A stretch of 64,000 nucleotides of DNA from Buddleja alternifolia (GCA_019426215.1 CM033395.1:18342569-18406568); one strand, 5' to 3'; shown: positions 11,159 to 23,753, numbered from the stretch's first letter. A program made the numbers and translations. Notes: generated by a model not told the origin, from the sequence alone.

Positions 11159-12481
11159 TGTTGTTCTTATGAAATTCAAAAATAAAAATAAAAATTATGC
11201 TCGGAACAGAGTCAATATGGATCTCTATTTGTTCCTTTCATCACGGAGAACAAAATGGTGTCACCTTTGAACAACTTCAATCGCCGAAAAAGTCTATGTA
11301 ATCGAATTTGTGGTGAAGGGGAAAAGAAAACAAGAGGAAAGAGAAGAGAGAAGATAAATTAATTCATTAATTTATTTTTCCAAGAAATTAATTAATAATT
11401 AATCTTATCTATTAATCAATTACTTTATCTAATGAGTAACCAATTAATAATATTTAATTTATCTAATAAATTAAATATCCTAAGCCTAATAGGAACAATC
11501 CTTTATGTTTTTCTTTGTCAATCTTTAAGCGCGACTCTTTAGGTTCGTCTGGTTTGGCAACGAGTTGAATCGAAAGGAAGTGGGCTATACCTAGCCAGTG
11601 ATGTGGCCCACTTCGTAGCCCAACGAGATCAAATGAGTGGATTCCAATCGTGAATACCATATACGCATAAACCTTTTGTTCTTATGTCTCAGTCAAGTGA
11701 GTTCATGGCTATGTCAAACTTGACTATATTTATAAATTATAATAATACGAGATCATTGAGTTTGTTTTCGTGCCTAGCACAAGCAACTCTATTGCTTTTG
11801 CCAAAGATTTTGATCTCTATTATCTATAATCACATAGGACACATTCTCACTCACTAATGAAAAAAAAATCCCATCTTAGTAATCAGTTAAGACTACCACT
11901 CGCCCATCAAGCCGCATTTCAATGTCGACCCCACCAACTGGTGAATTGTATCTAACTATCCTAGTAACAGACTTGACATCACCAGTGCATCTACAGCCTG
12001 ATACTTCAGGTCAAAGGTTCACTTATACTTATCACGAATAATCAGTTCTATCATTGACAATCACAGATTGAAAACACATGAGACAGAACCGATGCGAGTC
12101 ATATTCGAACATATCAATTCCACTGATGTTCCTACAATCATAAGCTCTCACTATCACATAGTGTCCAACTGGCACTCCCATGTAAAAGCTCAGATTGTAG
12201 AAGTGCTCTAAGTCTTTATTTACACATTAAAAATTTCATATTACTTGCGAACGAGTTCAAGTAATCAATCAATCTCTCTAGTGCCTATCTTCTTATCTCA
12301 TAGGAAGTAGAGAGATTGCACTGAATACATGGACGAATGTTTTACACTACTTACAGATGCTAATAAAATTAATGTGAAAACAAATATAATGTCTTTTATT
12401 ATAGATAGAATAAGTCGATTACAAAATAATGCCCTATACAATCTATCATCTATGGCTTCTAAGGGCATAATCCTAAAAACA
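11159..12481 (-). repeat. Copia-type solo LTR-like block, reverse orientation
   Basis: Read on the - strand it carries the same ordered landmarks as the Copia-A/B LTRs: a start near 12481 followed by an ATGCCC-containing stretch, then GACGAACCTAAAGAGTCGCG (about 11528-11547), then AATTAATTAAT-rich sequence. No internal region is attached. No clean 5 bp TSD was found at the edges, so the exact ends are tentative. Confidence 0.65.
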
Positions 12482-13347
12482 TATTAATATTTGGGTTGTT
12501 GAAACTTGAAGGCATAATTTTCTGAATGTGTGTATCAAATGAGACTGAATAAACAGACAACATTACATCAAAATTCTCCCATTTTTTTTTTTTTTGTTTA
12601 GAATTATCAACATTCTTCTCCTCAACAAATTAAATGTAATATAAAGACTTTTATCATGTTGTTGCAGACCGTATATACTACTTATAATTGGAGAGGCTCC
12701 TGCTTTTTGCACTGACAACAGTTTTGGTGTAATATTTGGATAATAATTGTAAATTGAGTGTTCATGCACCATGCGTTGTTATAGTGTCACCTCATTTGTT
12801 TTACTGAGGTGACAAAATAATAACAACATGGTTCCTGAAATCAAGTGTGGTGGATTATTATCCATGATTTCTCACTCTCTCTATTTTTTAAATAATTACA
12901 TTGATTTAATTTCCATATTTTTATTTTCTTCTCTTTATTCTATTCTCTCATCTTTTATTTAAATTTAATCAAATTTTATTCAAAAAACTCCAAATCAATT
13001 TATATATTTTTCCACACGCATAGACTATGTATTTAGCAATTAGTATTTAGAAGAAATGTACACATGTAATACTTCATTAAGATTAATCAATTATCCAAAA
13101 CAAGGTCATTTTGGTAATTACTTACTTCTTTCACATTTTGCCTCACAGCTGGCTTTTTTAAGTCTATCAAAGGTCCATCGATTCGTTCATCTGCCTTCAA
13201 ACATCAAAATGTACGCATGATTTCATAATTATCAAAACCATGTGAAGAATTAATGGGCCTCAGATAAACTTAAGAAAGCTGTTGTGAAAGAAGTAATTAA
13301 TTATCAAAATGTTAAAGCAACCCTTATTCTAATTTCACAGGGACTGC
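12482..13347. other. Intergenic stretch, no gene recognised
   Basis: This is AT-rich sequence with a poly-A/T tract near 12583-12596 and no convincing ORF. A foldback at 12775-12827 is the only structured element seen. Confidence 0.5.
12775..12827. repeat. Short foldback (hairpin) repeat
   Basis: The left arm (GTTGTTATAGTGTCACCTCA, 12775-12794) pairs with the right arm at 12805-12827 (TGAGGTGACA, then ATAATAACAAC) with a 3-base bulge and a 10-base loop. It may be a tiny MITE relic or a stem-loop; nothing nearby suggests a terminator. Confidence 0.55.
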
Positions 13348-13350
13348 TAA

Positions 13351-14143
13351 AAGCATCTCCAACGGACGGCAAATTAGCAAATTTCCGTTGTGCGGCTCCA
13401 ATGGAGCGGCATATCCACGTCAAATATGGCGTGGGTGAACAGTGCCACGCCTCATATTTGGCATGGGTAAGGCCCACCATTTTCCTTTTTTTATTATTTT
13501 TTTAATTTTAGTTTAATATTATAATTTTGTATAGTTACAATTAAGTTCTATATAATTAGGTCCCTAAATTTTGAAAAAGTTATAATTAGGTCTTATGTTT
13601 GTAATTTTAGTTAATTTATTATATATGATTGTAAACCCTGCTTTATATATTGTGTAAATTTTTAATTTAATTTACAAAATATATCAAGTCCTTTTCCATC
13701 ATGTTGTATTAATGTTAATTAATCAATGTAATGTTTGATTTCTATGTCTCCTTTATCAAATTTTGTTTAATGTGATATATAAATGGTAAACATTGCCTTT
13801 ATATATTGTGTAAATTTTTAATTTAATTTACAAAATATCAAAAAAGATTTAAATTAAATTTTAATAATTTATTATTAAATAGCTATTTATTATTATTAAA
13901 TTACGAAAATATAATAAATTGTAACATCATAAAACAACAAATATATTTACTTGGATGAATACGTAACAAAAAACTTAAAGTTGGGTATTATTTGTAAAAT
14001 AAAAGAAATGGTATAAATGAGGTGTAAAAAGGAATATACTTTTTGTGTGAAAAATAGTGCAGTACATTAGAGTGCAATTACTGTAGCTGCACAAAAATAA
14101 TGCAAAAGTTGCACTATTTTTGTGTGAAACATTGGAGACGCTC
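13351..14143. mobile_element. PIF/Harbinger-like MITE with TAA TSD
   Basis: Terminal inverted repeats AAGCATCTCCAACG (left) and CATTGGAGACGCTC (right) bound the element. TAA is duplicated at 13348-13350 and 14144-14146, the 3-base target typical of PIF/Harbinger. It has no transposase ORF. Inside, a block around 13616-13690 recurs at about 13768-13842 (both contain tttatatattgtgtaaattt), an internal duplication. Confidence 0.75.
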
Positions 14144-14279
14144 TAATTGATCACCAGGGGCTATCCCAGCCCATGCCTTAGTTTTCGAAAAGTTAAGAGG
14201 CCACCGAAATTTGTAATGCTAGAATTTGTCTTATAGTATCTATAAAGTGACACTCTTTATTATGTATTTTGTTTGTAAG

Positions 14280-14577
14280 TGTTAGAAATCGAGAGTGTAC
14301 CTAATGCGGAAGCGCTATATTGATCGAACTTGATTAGAATCATGTTGCCCCGAACTTCTTGAATGAAACAAGAACACCGTCGTGAATTCGATTACTAGAA
14401 CCGAAGACACAAATTCACGACTCAGGTATCTAAAGTATTTGGAAAGTTTATGATATTTATTTGTATATATTTCTACTAATTACAATGATGAACAATGGCT
14501 GTATTTATAGAAAAAAATACACCATTTTACCAAGAGTCGCAACCAATGGACATGTCACTTGGGTGTTATTTCTAATA
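14280..14577 (-). repeat. Copia-D 3' LTR (~300 bp)
   Basis: On the - strand it follows a polypurine stretch (gtgagtgggagat, + coordinates about 14578-14590), opens ATTAGAAATAACACCC and closes GATTTCTAACA. The outer sequences are near inverted repeats (TTAGAAAT / ATTTCTAA). TATA-like CTATAAATAC lies at about 14498-14507. The short length contrasts with the ~1.6 kb LTRs of Copia-A/B. Confidence 0.65.
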
Positions 14578-15660
14578 TCTCCCACTCACCCATAACGGCA
14601 TGACCATAGGTCTATTGAAACAAATATGCTTCGAAAAACTTATCATATCGATAAATGAGTCGTGCGACCGTCGTCTAAACTTATAATATCGGGAGCTCCA
14701 AACTAGAAACCACTAAAGGTTACAATGGAGGCATCAACCCTGGATGGAGATAATATTGTGTTGTGTAGTATTGTACCCTAGACTCATTAGTCACCCTGAT
14801 TAAGTATATCTTAATCCCTCTAGAAATTTATACTTAACCACTCTGTCAGTTTCACAAGTATTCACAGTTATATATAATCCACTGATTAACATAACTGGCT
14901 AGCCGGTGGATATAAGTGAAAGACATGAATCTAAGCTTGCCTTCCTTTTACCCTAATAACACTAGGGTCAAAGTTAACTACTTTCCCAGTCATGTTCCTT
15001 TAGACCACATCATCCATAGCCATAAGTAACATGCTAGAGTAGCTAACACTAACTTTTCACTTTGTGCCATAGTTAAAAGTCATAAAGGGACTACTAAGAT
15101 CAATGATCTTTAGGACTCACACAGTGAGGAAGCAGGGATCCATTCGCCCACTTCTAATAGGGTCGCTAAGCACATGTAGTATGACATACATGCAACGGTG
15201 GAGACTCTTTATCATAAAGAGTGTATGTCTTTTATCTCTCTATACCATACAGGTCTTAATTAGCTAGTTCCTAGAAACGCCTAATTCGAGAATATTTTAC
15301 ACGTGAACAATTCTAAAATAAATTCTTGCACCCGGCAACTTATAGGCTTCATAGATGGTGGGTAAACATCTACATCAGCTCTTAAGATAAAATGAGCCTC
15401 ATCTTGGTTTTCACCAAAGCGGCATATCATTATATTAACTACGTAACACTAAATAATACTTACATAAAAATGGTCTCATCTCTACTCGCATTATTAGCGC
15501 TAGAGGCGATTGCTCATGGGAGAGAGCCAATCTCAGCCAATTGACTTACATATTAAATCAATGTACTAGTTATTGCAACAAACTTATGCAAAATACTTGA
15601 TATATTATAAATTATCAATGTATGATTACAAAATGATCTTTTCAAGAAATACAATCACAA
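14578..15660 (-). other. Copia-D long 3' untranslated region
   Basis: About 1.1 kb lies between the RNase H end and the polypurine tract. No ORF or repeat is recognised in it. It is unusually long for a copia 3' UTR and may contain a foreign piece. Confidence 0.45.
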
Positions 15661-15662
15661 GG

Positions 15663-16115
15663 CCTAGAGATCTTACATGTGATAAATATGAATCTCTAGC
15701 TATTGGTTTGGTCATTGGGTCTGCTACCATATGACTAGTAGAAATGTGTTCTAATATCACTTCTTAATTTGCTATAATGTCTCGTATGAAATGGTATCTA
15801 ATTTGACTATGTCTGTTTTTTCCATGATACTTAGGATCATTGACATAAGAAAGCGCTGTCGTGCTATCACAATATAGTGTTACTGGGTTAGAAGCACCGA
15901 CAATGACTTTCAAATGTTCTAGAGACCATCTTAACCAAATAGCTTCTTGCACTGTCGCAGAACAAGCTATATATTCAGCCTCCGTAGTTGATAAGGCAAT
16001 ACAGGATTGCTTTTTGCTACTCCAAGATATGGTGCCATTATTAAGTAGAAAAGCATATCCAGATGTTGATTTGTGTTCATCCAAGTCTCCTTCTCAATCA
16101 GCATCACTATAACAG
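15663..16115 (-). pseudogene. Copia-D RNase H / pol C-terminus
   Basis: The 16084-15764 frame reads HKSTSGYAFLLNNGTISW, TTEAEYIA and LYCDSTTALSYV, the copia RNase H core. This domain degrades the RNA strand of RNA-DNA hybrids in reverse transcription. After a stop at 15764-15766 the same frame continues with HMVADPMTKP, the conserved copia pol tail. One nonsense change therefore separates the tail. Confidence 0.85.
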
Positions 16116-16905
16116 ATTAAGCACAAATCTTGTCCTTGATAACATAGCATGTAATCTGTCGTTCCTTTAAGATGCCTAAATATCCTCTTGACTACTTTCC
16201 AATGTACAAGTCCGAGGTTGGCTTGAAAACGACTACCAAGACCAACTGCATAACAAATGTCCAGTCTTGTACAATCATTGCATACATCAAGCTGCCAATT
16301 GCACTTGAATAAAGAACTCTAGACATTTTGTGTTTTTGATCTGGAGTTTGTGGACCCATTTGAATTAAGGCTCAAATTCTTTTCGAGAGGAGTATCTATG
16401 GGTTTGCAATCATGCATTCGGGTAACTTTCAAACATCTTCTTGATATAAGTCTCTTGAGACAAACCAAGAAGTTTTTTTGATCGACCTCTAATGATCTTG
16501 ACACCTAGTACATAACTAGCTTCACCCATGTCTTTCATTTCAAAATCTGAAGAGAACCACTCCTTATCATTTCAAAATCTGAAGAGAACCACTTGCAAAA
16601 TTTGCGCTCTTGACCTTTGTTTATGAAGCTTTTAGTTTGATCCATTTAAATCTCTTCATCTAGCTGTCCATTGAGGAAAGCCGTTTTAATATCCATTTGG
16701 TAAAGTTTAAGATCCATATGTGCAACAATGGAAAGAATAAGGCGAATTGAAGAGAATCTAACAACTGGTGAAAATGTTTCTTCATAGTCAATTCTTTCTT
16801 TTTGAGTGTAGCCTTTTGCCACTAAACGAGCCTTAGATCTTTCGATAGATCCATTAAACTTTCTTTTAATCTTAAGAACCCATTTATTTCCTATTGTCTT
16901 ATATT
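16116..16905 (-). pseudogene. Copia-D reverse transcriptase fragment
   Basis: From 16905 downward the - strand reads [32 protein letters not shown] (N-terminal RT), then SGSLQ and KPIDTPLEKNL (16504-16319). The stretch that should hold the YVDD active site appears deleted: the frame jumps from the fingers region to the thumb within about 150 bases. At 16525-16590 a short segment (catttcaaaatctgaagag) is duplicated. Confidence 0.7.
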
Positions 16906-17109
16906 TTTCCTATTTAAATGAATATTTGTCCTATGAAATACTTGCATAATTTGATTGAAGAAAATAATAACTTAATTCACAAAGGGGGATAATTACAATT
17001 TTAGTCCCTAATGTTGACACTAAATCAATTTTGGTCTCCCATTTGTTGGACTTGACAATTTTGGTCCCTAATCATTCAATTTTTAACAAAGTCGTCCCTG
17101 CCATCAAAT
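16906..17109. other. Junction sequence between Copia-D pieces
   Basis: No coding similarity is seen. Phrases such as aattttagtccctaat and aattttggtccctaat repeat three times (17000-17080). The stretch probably belongs to an unrelated small repeat at the rearrangement breakpoint. Confidence 0.4.
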
Positions 17110-18485
17110 GTCTTGTCTAGCTGGAAAAAATATTAGAAAATCATTTGGCAAAGGCATTAGAGCTTTATTCCTCTGCAACTTATCCATTAAAACATTTGTG
17201 GCCCAATGAATGTGAAGGCAAGACATGGTGCTTCATATTTCATCACATTTATAGATGATTTTATGTGCTTCGATCATGTGTATTTAATCTCTCATAAATC
17301 TGAAGCATTAGATTGTTTTAGACGTTATATGAAATTTGTTGAAAATCAATTAGAGAAAAATATCAAGTCGCTTAGGACTGACCGAGGGCAAGAATATTTA
17401 TCTGATAAATTTAAAAAATTATGTGATGAAAAGGGAATAGCTAGACAACTTACTATTCCTCGTGCTTTGCAACAAAATGGCATTGCCGAGAGAAGAAATA
17501 GAACCCTTTTAAGTATGGTTAGATCTATGATGGAGCAAGCTACTCTTCCTATTTCATTTTGAGGAAATGCTCTACTTACTGCAACATGTATATTAAATCG
17601 TGTGCTTTCTAAATCTGTGTCATCTACTCCTTATGAACTAAACCTGATTAAAGTAATTTACGTCGATGGGGTTCAGCAGCTTATATTCACTCACTTTTTT
17701 GAAAATATGGAAAGTTAAGTCCTAGTGGGAAAAACTGTATCTTTATAAGATATACTGGACATTCCAAAGGACATGTTTTCATTGGTGAACATGCTGATGA
17801 GAGTGTAACAGAAATTGAGTCACGAGATGCTACTTTCTTGGAAGAAGGTTTTCCTATAAAAGGAGAGGTTTCTAAGGATTTTCAATTTTATGAATTGAAA
17901 GATCCTAAAATTGACACATCAAATCGAAGGATATGCTAAGTTTTCTTATCCATCTCAAACTAGTGGGAGTGATGATGTGTCCAATAAAACCACTCGAATA
18001 CAGGAAAATCTCAAAGAACAACAATTTCGAAAGAGTAGTCGTGGAAGAATTCCTGGTCGTCATTTTGATATTGAAGGGGAAGATTTTATGATAGCTCTAG
18101 ACGATTGTGAAGAGTCGCGAACAGTACATGAAGCTATCAATTCTTTAGCTGCAAAAGAATAGATAAAAGCAATGCAGGAATAAATGGAATCAAATCAAGT
18201 CTGGGACTTGGTTGATCTTCCACCTGGTCGTAAGACAATAGGAAATAAATGGGTTCTCAAGATTAAAAGAAAGTCTGATGGATCTATCGAAAGATATAAG
18301 ACTCGTTTAGTGGCAAAAGGCTACACTCAAGAAGAGGAAATCGACCATGAAGAAACATTCTCACCAGTTGTTAATTCTCTTCAATTCGCCTTATTCTTGC
18401 CATTGTCGCACATATGGATCTTAAACTTTACCAAATGGATGTTAAAATGGCTTTCCTCAATGGAAAACTAGATGAAGAGATTTAG
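17110..18485 (+). pseudogene. Inverted copia INT-RT fragment (+ strand) inside Copia-D
   Basis: The + strand reads integrase core (YFITFIDDF, SLRTDRGQEYLSDKF, NGIAERRNRTLL; 17206-17562), the linker, and the RT start ([28 protein letters not shown]; 18184-18485), with stops at 18160-18183 and frameshifts. Its integrase part is nearly identical to the - strand copy at 18532-18927, and its RT part to the - strand copy at 16600-16905. It therefore overlaps both flanking pieces in inverse orientation. Confidence 0.8.
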
Positions 18486-18519
18486 AAGGCACACGATTTA
18501 ATATATTGGCTGCAGTAAG

Positions 18520-19080
18520 TAGAGCATCTCCCTAAAATGAAAAAGGATGATTAGCTTGCCCCATCATCGATCTAACCATATCTAAAAGCGTTCTATTTCT
18601 TCTCTCGGCAACACCATCTTGTTGCGGAGTACCACGAACAGTGAACTGCCTAGCTATTCCCTTTTCATCACATAATTCTTTAAATTTATCAGATAAATAT
18701 TCACGCCATCGGTCAGTCCTAAACGACTTGATATTTTTCTCTAATTGATTTTCAACAAATTCCATATAACGTCTAAAACAATCTAATGCTTCATACTTAT
18801 GAGAGATTAAATACACATGACCATAGCACGTAAAATCATCTATAAATTTGATGAAATATGAAGCACCATATCTTGCCTTCACATTCATTAGGCCACAAAT
18901 GTCTGAATGGATAAGTTGCAGAGGCATTATAGCTCTAATGCCTTTGCCAAATGGTTTTCTAATAGTTTTTCAAGCTAGACAATGTTCACATGTAGGTAAG
19001 TTGACTTTCGTCATGGGACCAAGAAGACCCTCTTTAGCAAGTCTATGCATTCTTTCTTGACCTATATGTCCAAGTCTAGC
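18520..19080 (-). pseudogene. Copia-D integrase, N-terminal part
   Basis: The - strand encodes the zinc domain (HARLGHIGQERMHRL, CEHCLA) and a DDE core beginning LIHSDICGLMNVKARYGASY, with FRTDRWREYLSDKF and NGVAERRNRTLLD. The second Asp is kept, while the usual Gly-Gly after it is W-R. The sequence stops at 18532 where the inverted + strand piece begins. Confidence 0.8.
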
Positions 19081-19500
19081 ATGTCATTTCACACAATCGT
19101 TACACGTGCGATCTCTTGAAGATGTAACATATGAAAAACTATTATAATTCTCATTAGTTAAAGGTATAGTATCTAATACAATAAAATCATCTGACAAATA
19201 TCCAGATCCATAGTATATAGTTCTTAAGTATAACTTGACATAACTATCAGCAAATTCAAATCTAAAACCTAACTTAAGAAGCGCTAAAACAGAGACAAGA
19301 CTTCGTCTAACATCCGAAGCATATAATACATCATGGACATATAATACGCGTCCACCACGCAATATTATTTTGCAAGTTCCAATTTCTAGAACATCAGCAC
19401 TTGAGTTATTCCTCATATATATACGTCTGCTTCCAGTTGGAATTCGACGAAAGTCTACATCTGTTGTTCGATCCCTCGTTATGTGGTCTGTTTCTGCTGA
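19081..19500 (-). pseudogene. Copia-D protease-region remnant
   Basis: The frame at 19416-19084 contains GTCKIILRGGRVLYVHDVLY and RRSLVSVLALLKLGFRFEF, which match the second half of the copia protease/pre-integrase segment. The Asp-Ser/Thr-Gly active-site part is not in this frame; upstream sequence near 19440-19500 is frameshifted. Confidence 0.7.
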
Positions 19501-19503
19501 GTT

Positions 19504-20421
19504 TCAAATGGGAAGAGTTTCAGCCAACATCAAACAACTACTAAAAAATAATTGAGGAGAACGATGTAATATAAAATGTACCTTTGCCTCAGTGCATTCA
19601 CGAGCAAAGTGCCCCAGTTGACCACAGTTGTTACAAGGCATTTTAGACTTGTCTCTTTTATTCTTACCTTCGCGCTTCCCTCTGTAGCACTTATTATTCT
19701 TAGCCTTCTTAAAGGATGACTCCATCTCATTACCTCTGCGGCTTTTGCGTTTAAACCCAGACTTCTTATTTGAGTCGGATTTTATCATGTATGCCTCTTC
19801 AGTTGGCTTATCCGCAATTATGCGATCCTCCTCAAGTTGAACATGGCGAGAAACATCATCAAACGTTTTGACGTTATCATTATAAGTAAGATTAACTCGC
19901 AGATATTCCTAGGAGTGAGGTAAAGAACGAATAACAGCTTATACTTGTCGTGCGTCTATTAGTTCATAACCTGCTGCCCTTAACTCACTTATCATATTTG
20001 ACATTGTTGTAAGATGCTGCATCATTGAATGATCATGGCGCTTCTGGTAACTGTCAAATTTCATAGTAAGTTAACGCAATCTTGTTGTGGATGTTCCACC
20101 AAATTGAACTTTAACTACATCCCAAATTTGCTTAGCCGTTTTGAACTTTTCAAAACGCATCATGAGATCATTTCTCATGCTACTTAGCAATAACAGACGA
20201 ACCAGATGATCTCTACGCTTCCAACTTTGTTTAGCTTCAAGATCTCTCTTATGTTGTTTAGTCCCTCCTTGTTCAGGTTCAGACAATTGCTAACTTATGA
20301 TTTCCAATGAGTTCTGATCTTCAAGAAGATACTGAATTTTACGATGTCACACATCGTAATTCTAATCATTCAACTTATCTCCTTGGTTAAGATCAGGGAT
20401 TATGCTCTTTGTTGCAGCCAT
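19504..20421 (-). pseudogene. Copia-D gag pseudogene with intact zinc knuckle
   Basis: A start MAATKSIIPDLN is visible at 20421 (- strand). The frame at 20286-20071 holds the gag core (RRDHLVRLLLLSSM, KTAKQIWDVVKVQFGG). The frame at 19788-19504 holds a Lys/Arg-rich stretch and the zinc knuckle CNNCGQLGHFARECTE, a full CX2CX4HX4C. At least two frameshifts separate these parts. Gag would bind and package the element RNA. Confidence 0.8.
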
Positions 20422-20680
20422 TTGATATTATAATGCGAAAAAAAATAAAATCACATAATAGCACATAATCATTCACTAGCACAACAAAATAAAATTATCG
20501 CAACATTAAGAATTAAATAATAAAAATTAAATATATCACAAGATCAAAAGAAATATAGTATACTCAATCATCTCTTGTCAATATAATAATAAATTTTTAT
20601 TTAATTTTTATATGCGAAAAATCTTAGGAAATAGACGAGAAATGACTAACAAATCTACCACTCTATATCCTCCCACTTAA
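20422..20680 (-). other. Copia-D leader, 5' LTR not found
   Basis: This is AT-rich untranslated sequence upstream of the gag ATG. The expected tRNA-Met primer-binding site and 5' LTR are not recognisable, so the element is 5'-truncated about here. Confidence 0.5.
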
Positions 20681-22286
20681 CATAATATTCACATTTAGCC
20701 AGAATATTAATGTCCATAAGATATTATGAGTAATGTATGATAGAGTTAATTGGATCACACAAAACTATAAGCTATGTCCATACCTCTGGTATGGTGATCA
20801 TAGAGGTACGTCCAAATGACTATGATCCTAAACTATGTTTCAAATCATAGAATAATTGAGATCTGGAATATCAATGTTTCGTCAAAACTTGTTTACGCGT
20901 AACGTTCCATGTTTAAGGAATACCTCGTTCCACGGGTAATGATCGGGGACATGTATGCGTGTAAGGTCCAGATCGGAGATAACTTGAACAAATAGCCCGA
21001 TTGGGAATTAGTATTGGTGTCAGTGACGAATATAAATCCAACGTGTCAGGTTGGCATGTTATAATCTTCATGATATGAGGAATCATGCACAACCCATTGC
21101 ACTTTGAGTTATCTCAGGATCTTAAGAGAATCACCAAAATGGTTATTCCGGGTGTAATCTGATTGTATGACTTGGTAGATGATTCCAAGCTGAAATCCGT
21201 CACTTATCAACGTAACATTGCATCTCCTATGGCGTCCTGGAAATAATTTACGAAAAATCTCGGCTGATACAAGACATTATTTGTCAAAGAATTGTCACAT
21301 GATTGAATTACTAGTACTTCGAATGTAAATCAAATCCTAGATTCAATTGGGAGGTCTGACTGAAGGATGAGACACATACAGTCGAGATCTGGAAAGATCT
21401 ACTTAAAATCATATAAATTTAGGGGTTATGTCGACTTTGATCGATATCGAACACAATTTGTAGGAGTTATAAATTAATTGGTGATTAATCCATAACTTAA
21501 TTAATCATTCGGCGTAATAATCATTTGAGCCAACTCTCGATTGTTGAGCCAATTGAAGGTGGTCGCAAATTGAAGGTGGTCGCAACGCTAGCTCCTGAAT
21601 GAACCTAAGTGGTCACGCACAAACTTAAGTTTCCCCGATACGAAAGTTTATTAGCCTTTTAGAAAGGTTAAGGGGATTTAGGTTAATTAATTCTTGTTGG
21701 AGTAGTTAATTAATTCTTGTTGGGCCTAATTAACTAATTTTTGGGATTAATTAATGGCTAAGACAAAGAGATTTAGTAATTAGAAGCGCTATTAATAAAG
21801 TAAGAGTACAAATTGGTTGAAATTAAATTATCTAGGACAATTTAAATTTTCGCGAGATTAATGTGGAGATCAAACTCTTCCTATGTAGAAGAGAATGATT
21901 AGAGCCTAAACTCTTAGGTTAGAGTTAAAGTCTTGCATTTCAATAGGATTAGGATTGAGATAAATTCCGAAATGTGTTGGGATAACAGACTTGGTATCCT
22001 ATTTCACTCGAGGTAGGGCTCCAACCACTCTATAAATATAGTTGTAGTGAGTAGTGAGTCGACCATAATAGTTCAATGTGGTTGTCTTAGCCCACTTGCC
22101 CGAGCACACTCTCAACTTGTAGATGCGCCAATCTCCCCCACGAGAACAGAAAAACCAACAGACCACGAAGACCAGCACGCATGAAAAGAGCCCTTTGCAT
22201 ACCCAAGGAGCGGGCATCCATCAAGTAGAATGTTGACATCGTTGCGTGCAATCTAAGAGTTCAGAATTCCCTATCTAATGGGACTC
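20681..22286 (+). repeat. Copia-type LTR remnant (+ orientation)
   Basis: The block has the layout of the other large copia LTRs in this window: GAACCTAAGTGGTCACGCAC at 21601-21620, an AATTAATT-rich stretch at about 21690-21760, and a TATA-like box CTATAAATATAG near 22031-22042. It ends at or close to the Gypsy-2 insertion site. The left edge is not defined. A 72-codon ORF on the opposite strand (22217-21999) has no recognisable motif. Confidence 0.5.
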
Positions 22287-22291
22287 TTAGC

Positions 22292-23603
22292 TATTAGGTC
22301 TCATATTTTACATATTTTCATTATGATTTACCTCACATTTATCTTTATTTTATGCCTTGTTGTTAGTCTTTTCCTTTATTTTTAGCCTAATTTACGTTTT
22401 TTGATTTCTATGTCGTTTCAATGCTTTTGTAGGCATAAAAGCGATGATTTTGATGAGTTGAAGGAGTATTTATTACGAGAATAATGAAGGCTATCCAAGA
22501 GGATGTGAAGAAATGCATTAGAAAGGCCAAACGAGAATGTTTCGTTGAAGAAAAATGAAGAGATAAAATTCTGCACAGACAGATTGCACAGTTGTGCAGC
22601 TGCGGATTTTTATATTTTTGTGGGCCGATTTTATGACTTGGATGGGCATAATTTATGTATCTAAGACTCCTTTTTAGTAAAATAAAGTGGCAAAAACGTT
22701 TTATAGGCTAGAGGAGGTGGAAGAGGCAATAATTCATTCTTAGAAAAACGTAGATCTTGGAGAGTAGATCTTGAAGAAGAGAAAAGTAGATCTTGGAGAA
22801 GAGTTCTTGGAGAAAAGCTTCATCTTCTCAAGTTGTATTCTTCCAATCCTCCATTGTTGAACATGAGTAACTTTATGTTTATGCAATTTATTTCTTGTTT
22901 TTCTTTAATTATGCATAGCTAAATTATTTTCTAGGGTTTAAGATGTAGTCTTGTGTATTGATCTGGATTATTGATGATTTATGGATGTGATTTCTTGTTT
23001 GGTTTATCTATTGATGAGTGTTTAATGCTTGTAATTGCTTGATCACCAATTGCATGATTTAAGATAAATTAAGAAGTACCGGGAGGTGAATTAGTTTATT
23101 GGTTCAGATTTAATAGACATGTGTAAATTGCTTAATAGGGATATTGGTAATTTTGCATGAGACTAGTTAAACAATATTCATAGAACTTAATGGATTCATC
23201 TAAATTAGTTTTTGATCATGGGAGTGACGTTAATTAATTTAGGTGGGTACTCATGAAGATCTCGGGAGAGTATTCATGTAATTAAGGAAATTGGGTCTTT
23301 AATTTAAACAAGAATGATAATCCATTGAAAATCAATAATCCATAGAAATACCTTGATGAAATCTTAATTCCTAGGCTTTTCGTTAATTGATTGTTCGTTT
23401 TAATTATATTTGTGTTTATTATTTATAATTAATTCTGTTTTTATAAATTTCTGCTTTTAATTAATTAAAATCTCAATCTTTGATAATCGATAGTCTAAAT
23501 AATAAGATAAACTTTGTTTGGTACTTGATAACCTTCCCTGTGGAAACGATCTTACTTTCACTATATTATTTGTTCGATTCCGTGTTGTTACGGACGGTTA
23601 ACA
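22292..23603 (+). repeat. Gypsy-2 5' LTR
   Basis: The LTR runs from TATTAGGTCTCATATT to GGACGGTTAACA. The first dinucleotide is TA where the 3' LTR has the canonical TG, a point change. It carries the palindrome GCACAGTTGTGC at 22586-22597. Confidence 0.92.
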
Positions 23604-23606
23604 AAT

Positions 23607-23623
23607 TGGCGCCGTTGCCGGGG
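23607..23623 (+). other. Gypsy-2 primer-binding site (tRNA-Asp type)
   Basis: TGGCGCCGTTGCCGGGG starts three bases after the 5' LTR. This sequence is complementary to the 3' end of plant tRNA-Asp and is the primer site known for Athila-type elements. Gypsy-1 uses the same one. Confidence 0.9.
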
Positions 23624-23753
23624 AAGGCAACAAATAGTCAATATCAATAAAAAGTTAATTCTTATTAGTTTAGACATTTTTCTTTCTTTATTTCCTTTTG
23701 TTTTGGATTTTTTTATTTGTTTGAACTTTGATACTTGAGAGTATTGTTTCAGA

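Larger units (their letters stand above)
14280..20650 (-). mobile_element. Copia-D: rearranged Ty1/copia element, mainly - strand
   Basis: On the - strand the window reads gag (20421 down), protease, integrase (to 18520), then after an interruption RT (from about 16905), RNase H, a long 3' UTR and a ~300 bp LTR ending at 14280. Between the two - strand parts lies a + strand INT-to-RT piece of the same family (17110-18485). No 5' LTR was found after the gag leader at 20422-20650. The copy is inactive. Confidence 0.75.

Noticed and set aside
12563..12772. 69-codon ORF on the - strand as a small gene
   Set aside because: No motif, includes translation of a poly-A/T tract, and no promoter or splice signals support it.
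20681..22286. 5' LTR of Copia-D
   Set aside because: Its TATA-like box and landmarks are in + orientation and its length and sequence differ from the ~300 bp Copia-D LTR at 14280-14577, so it belongs to another copia lineage.
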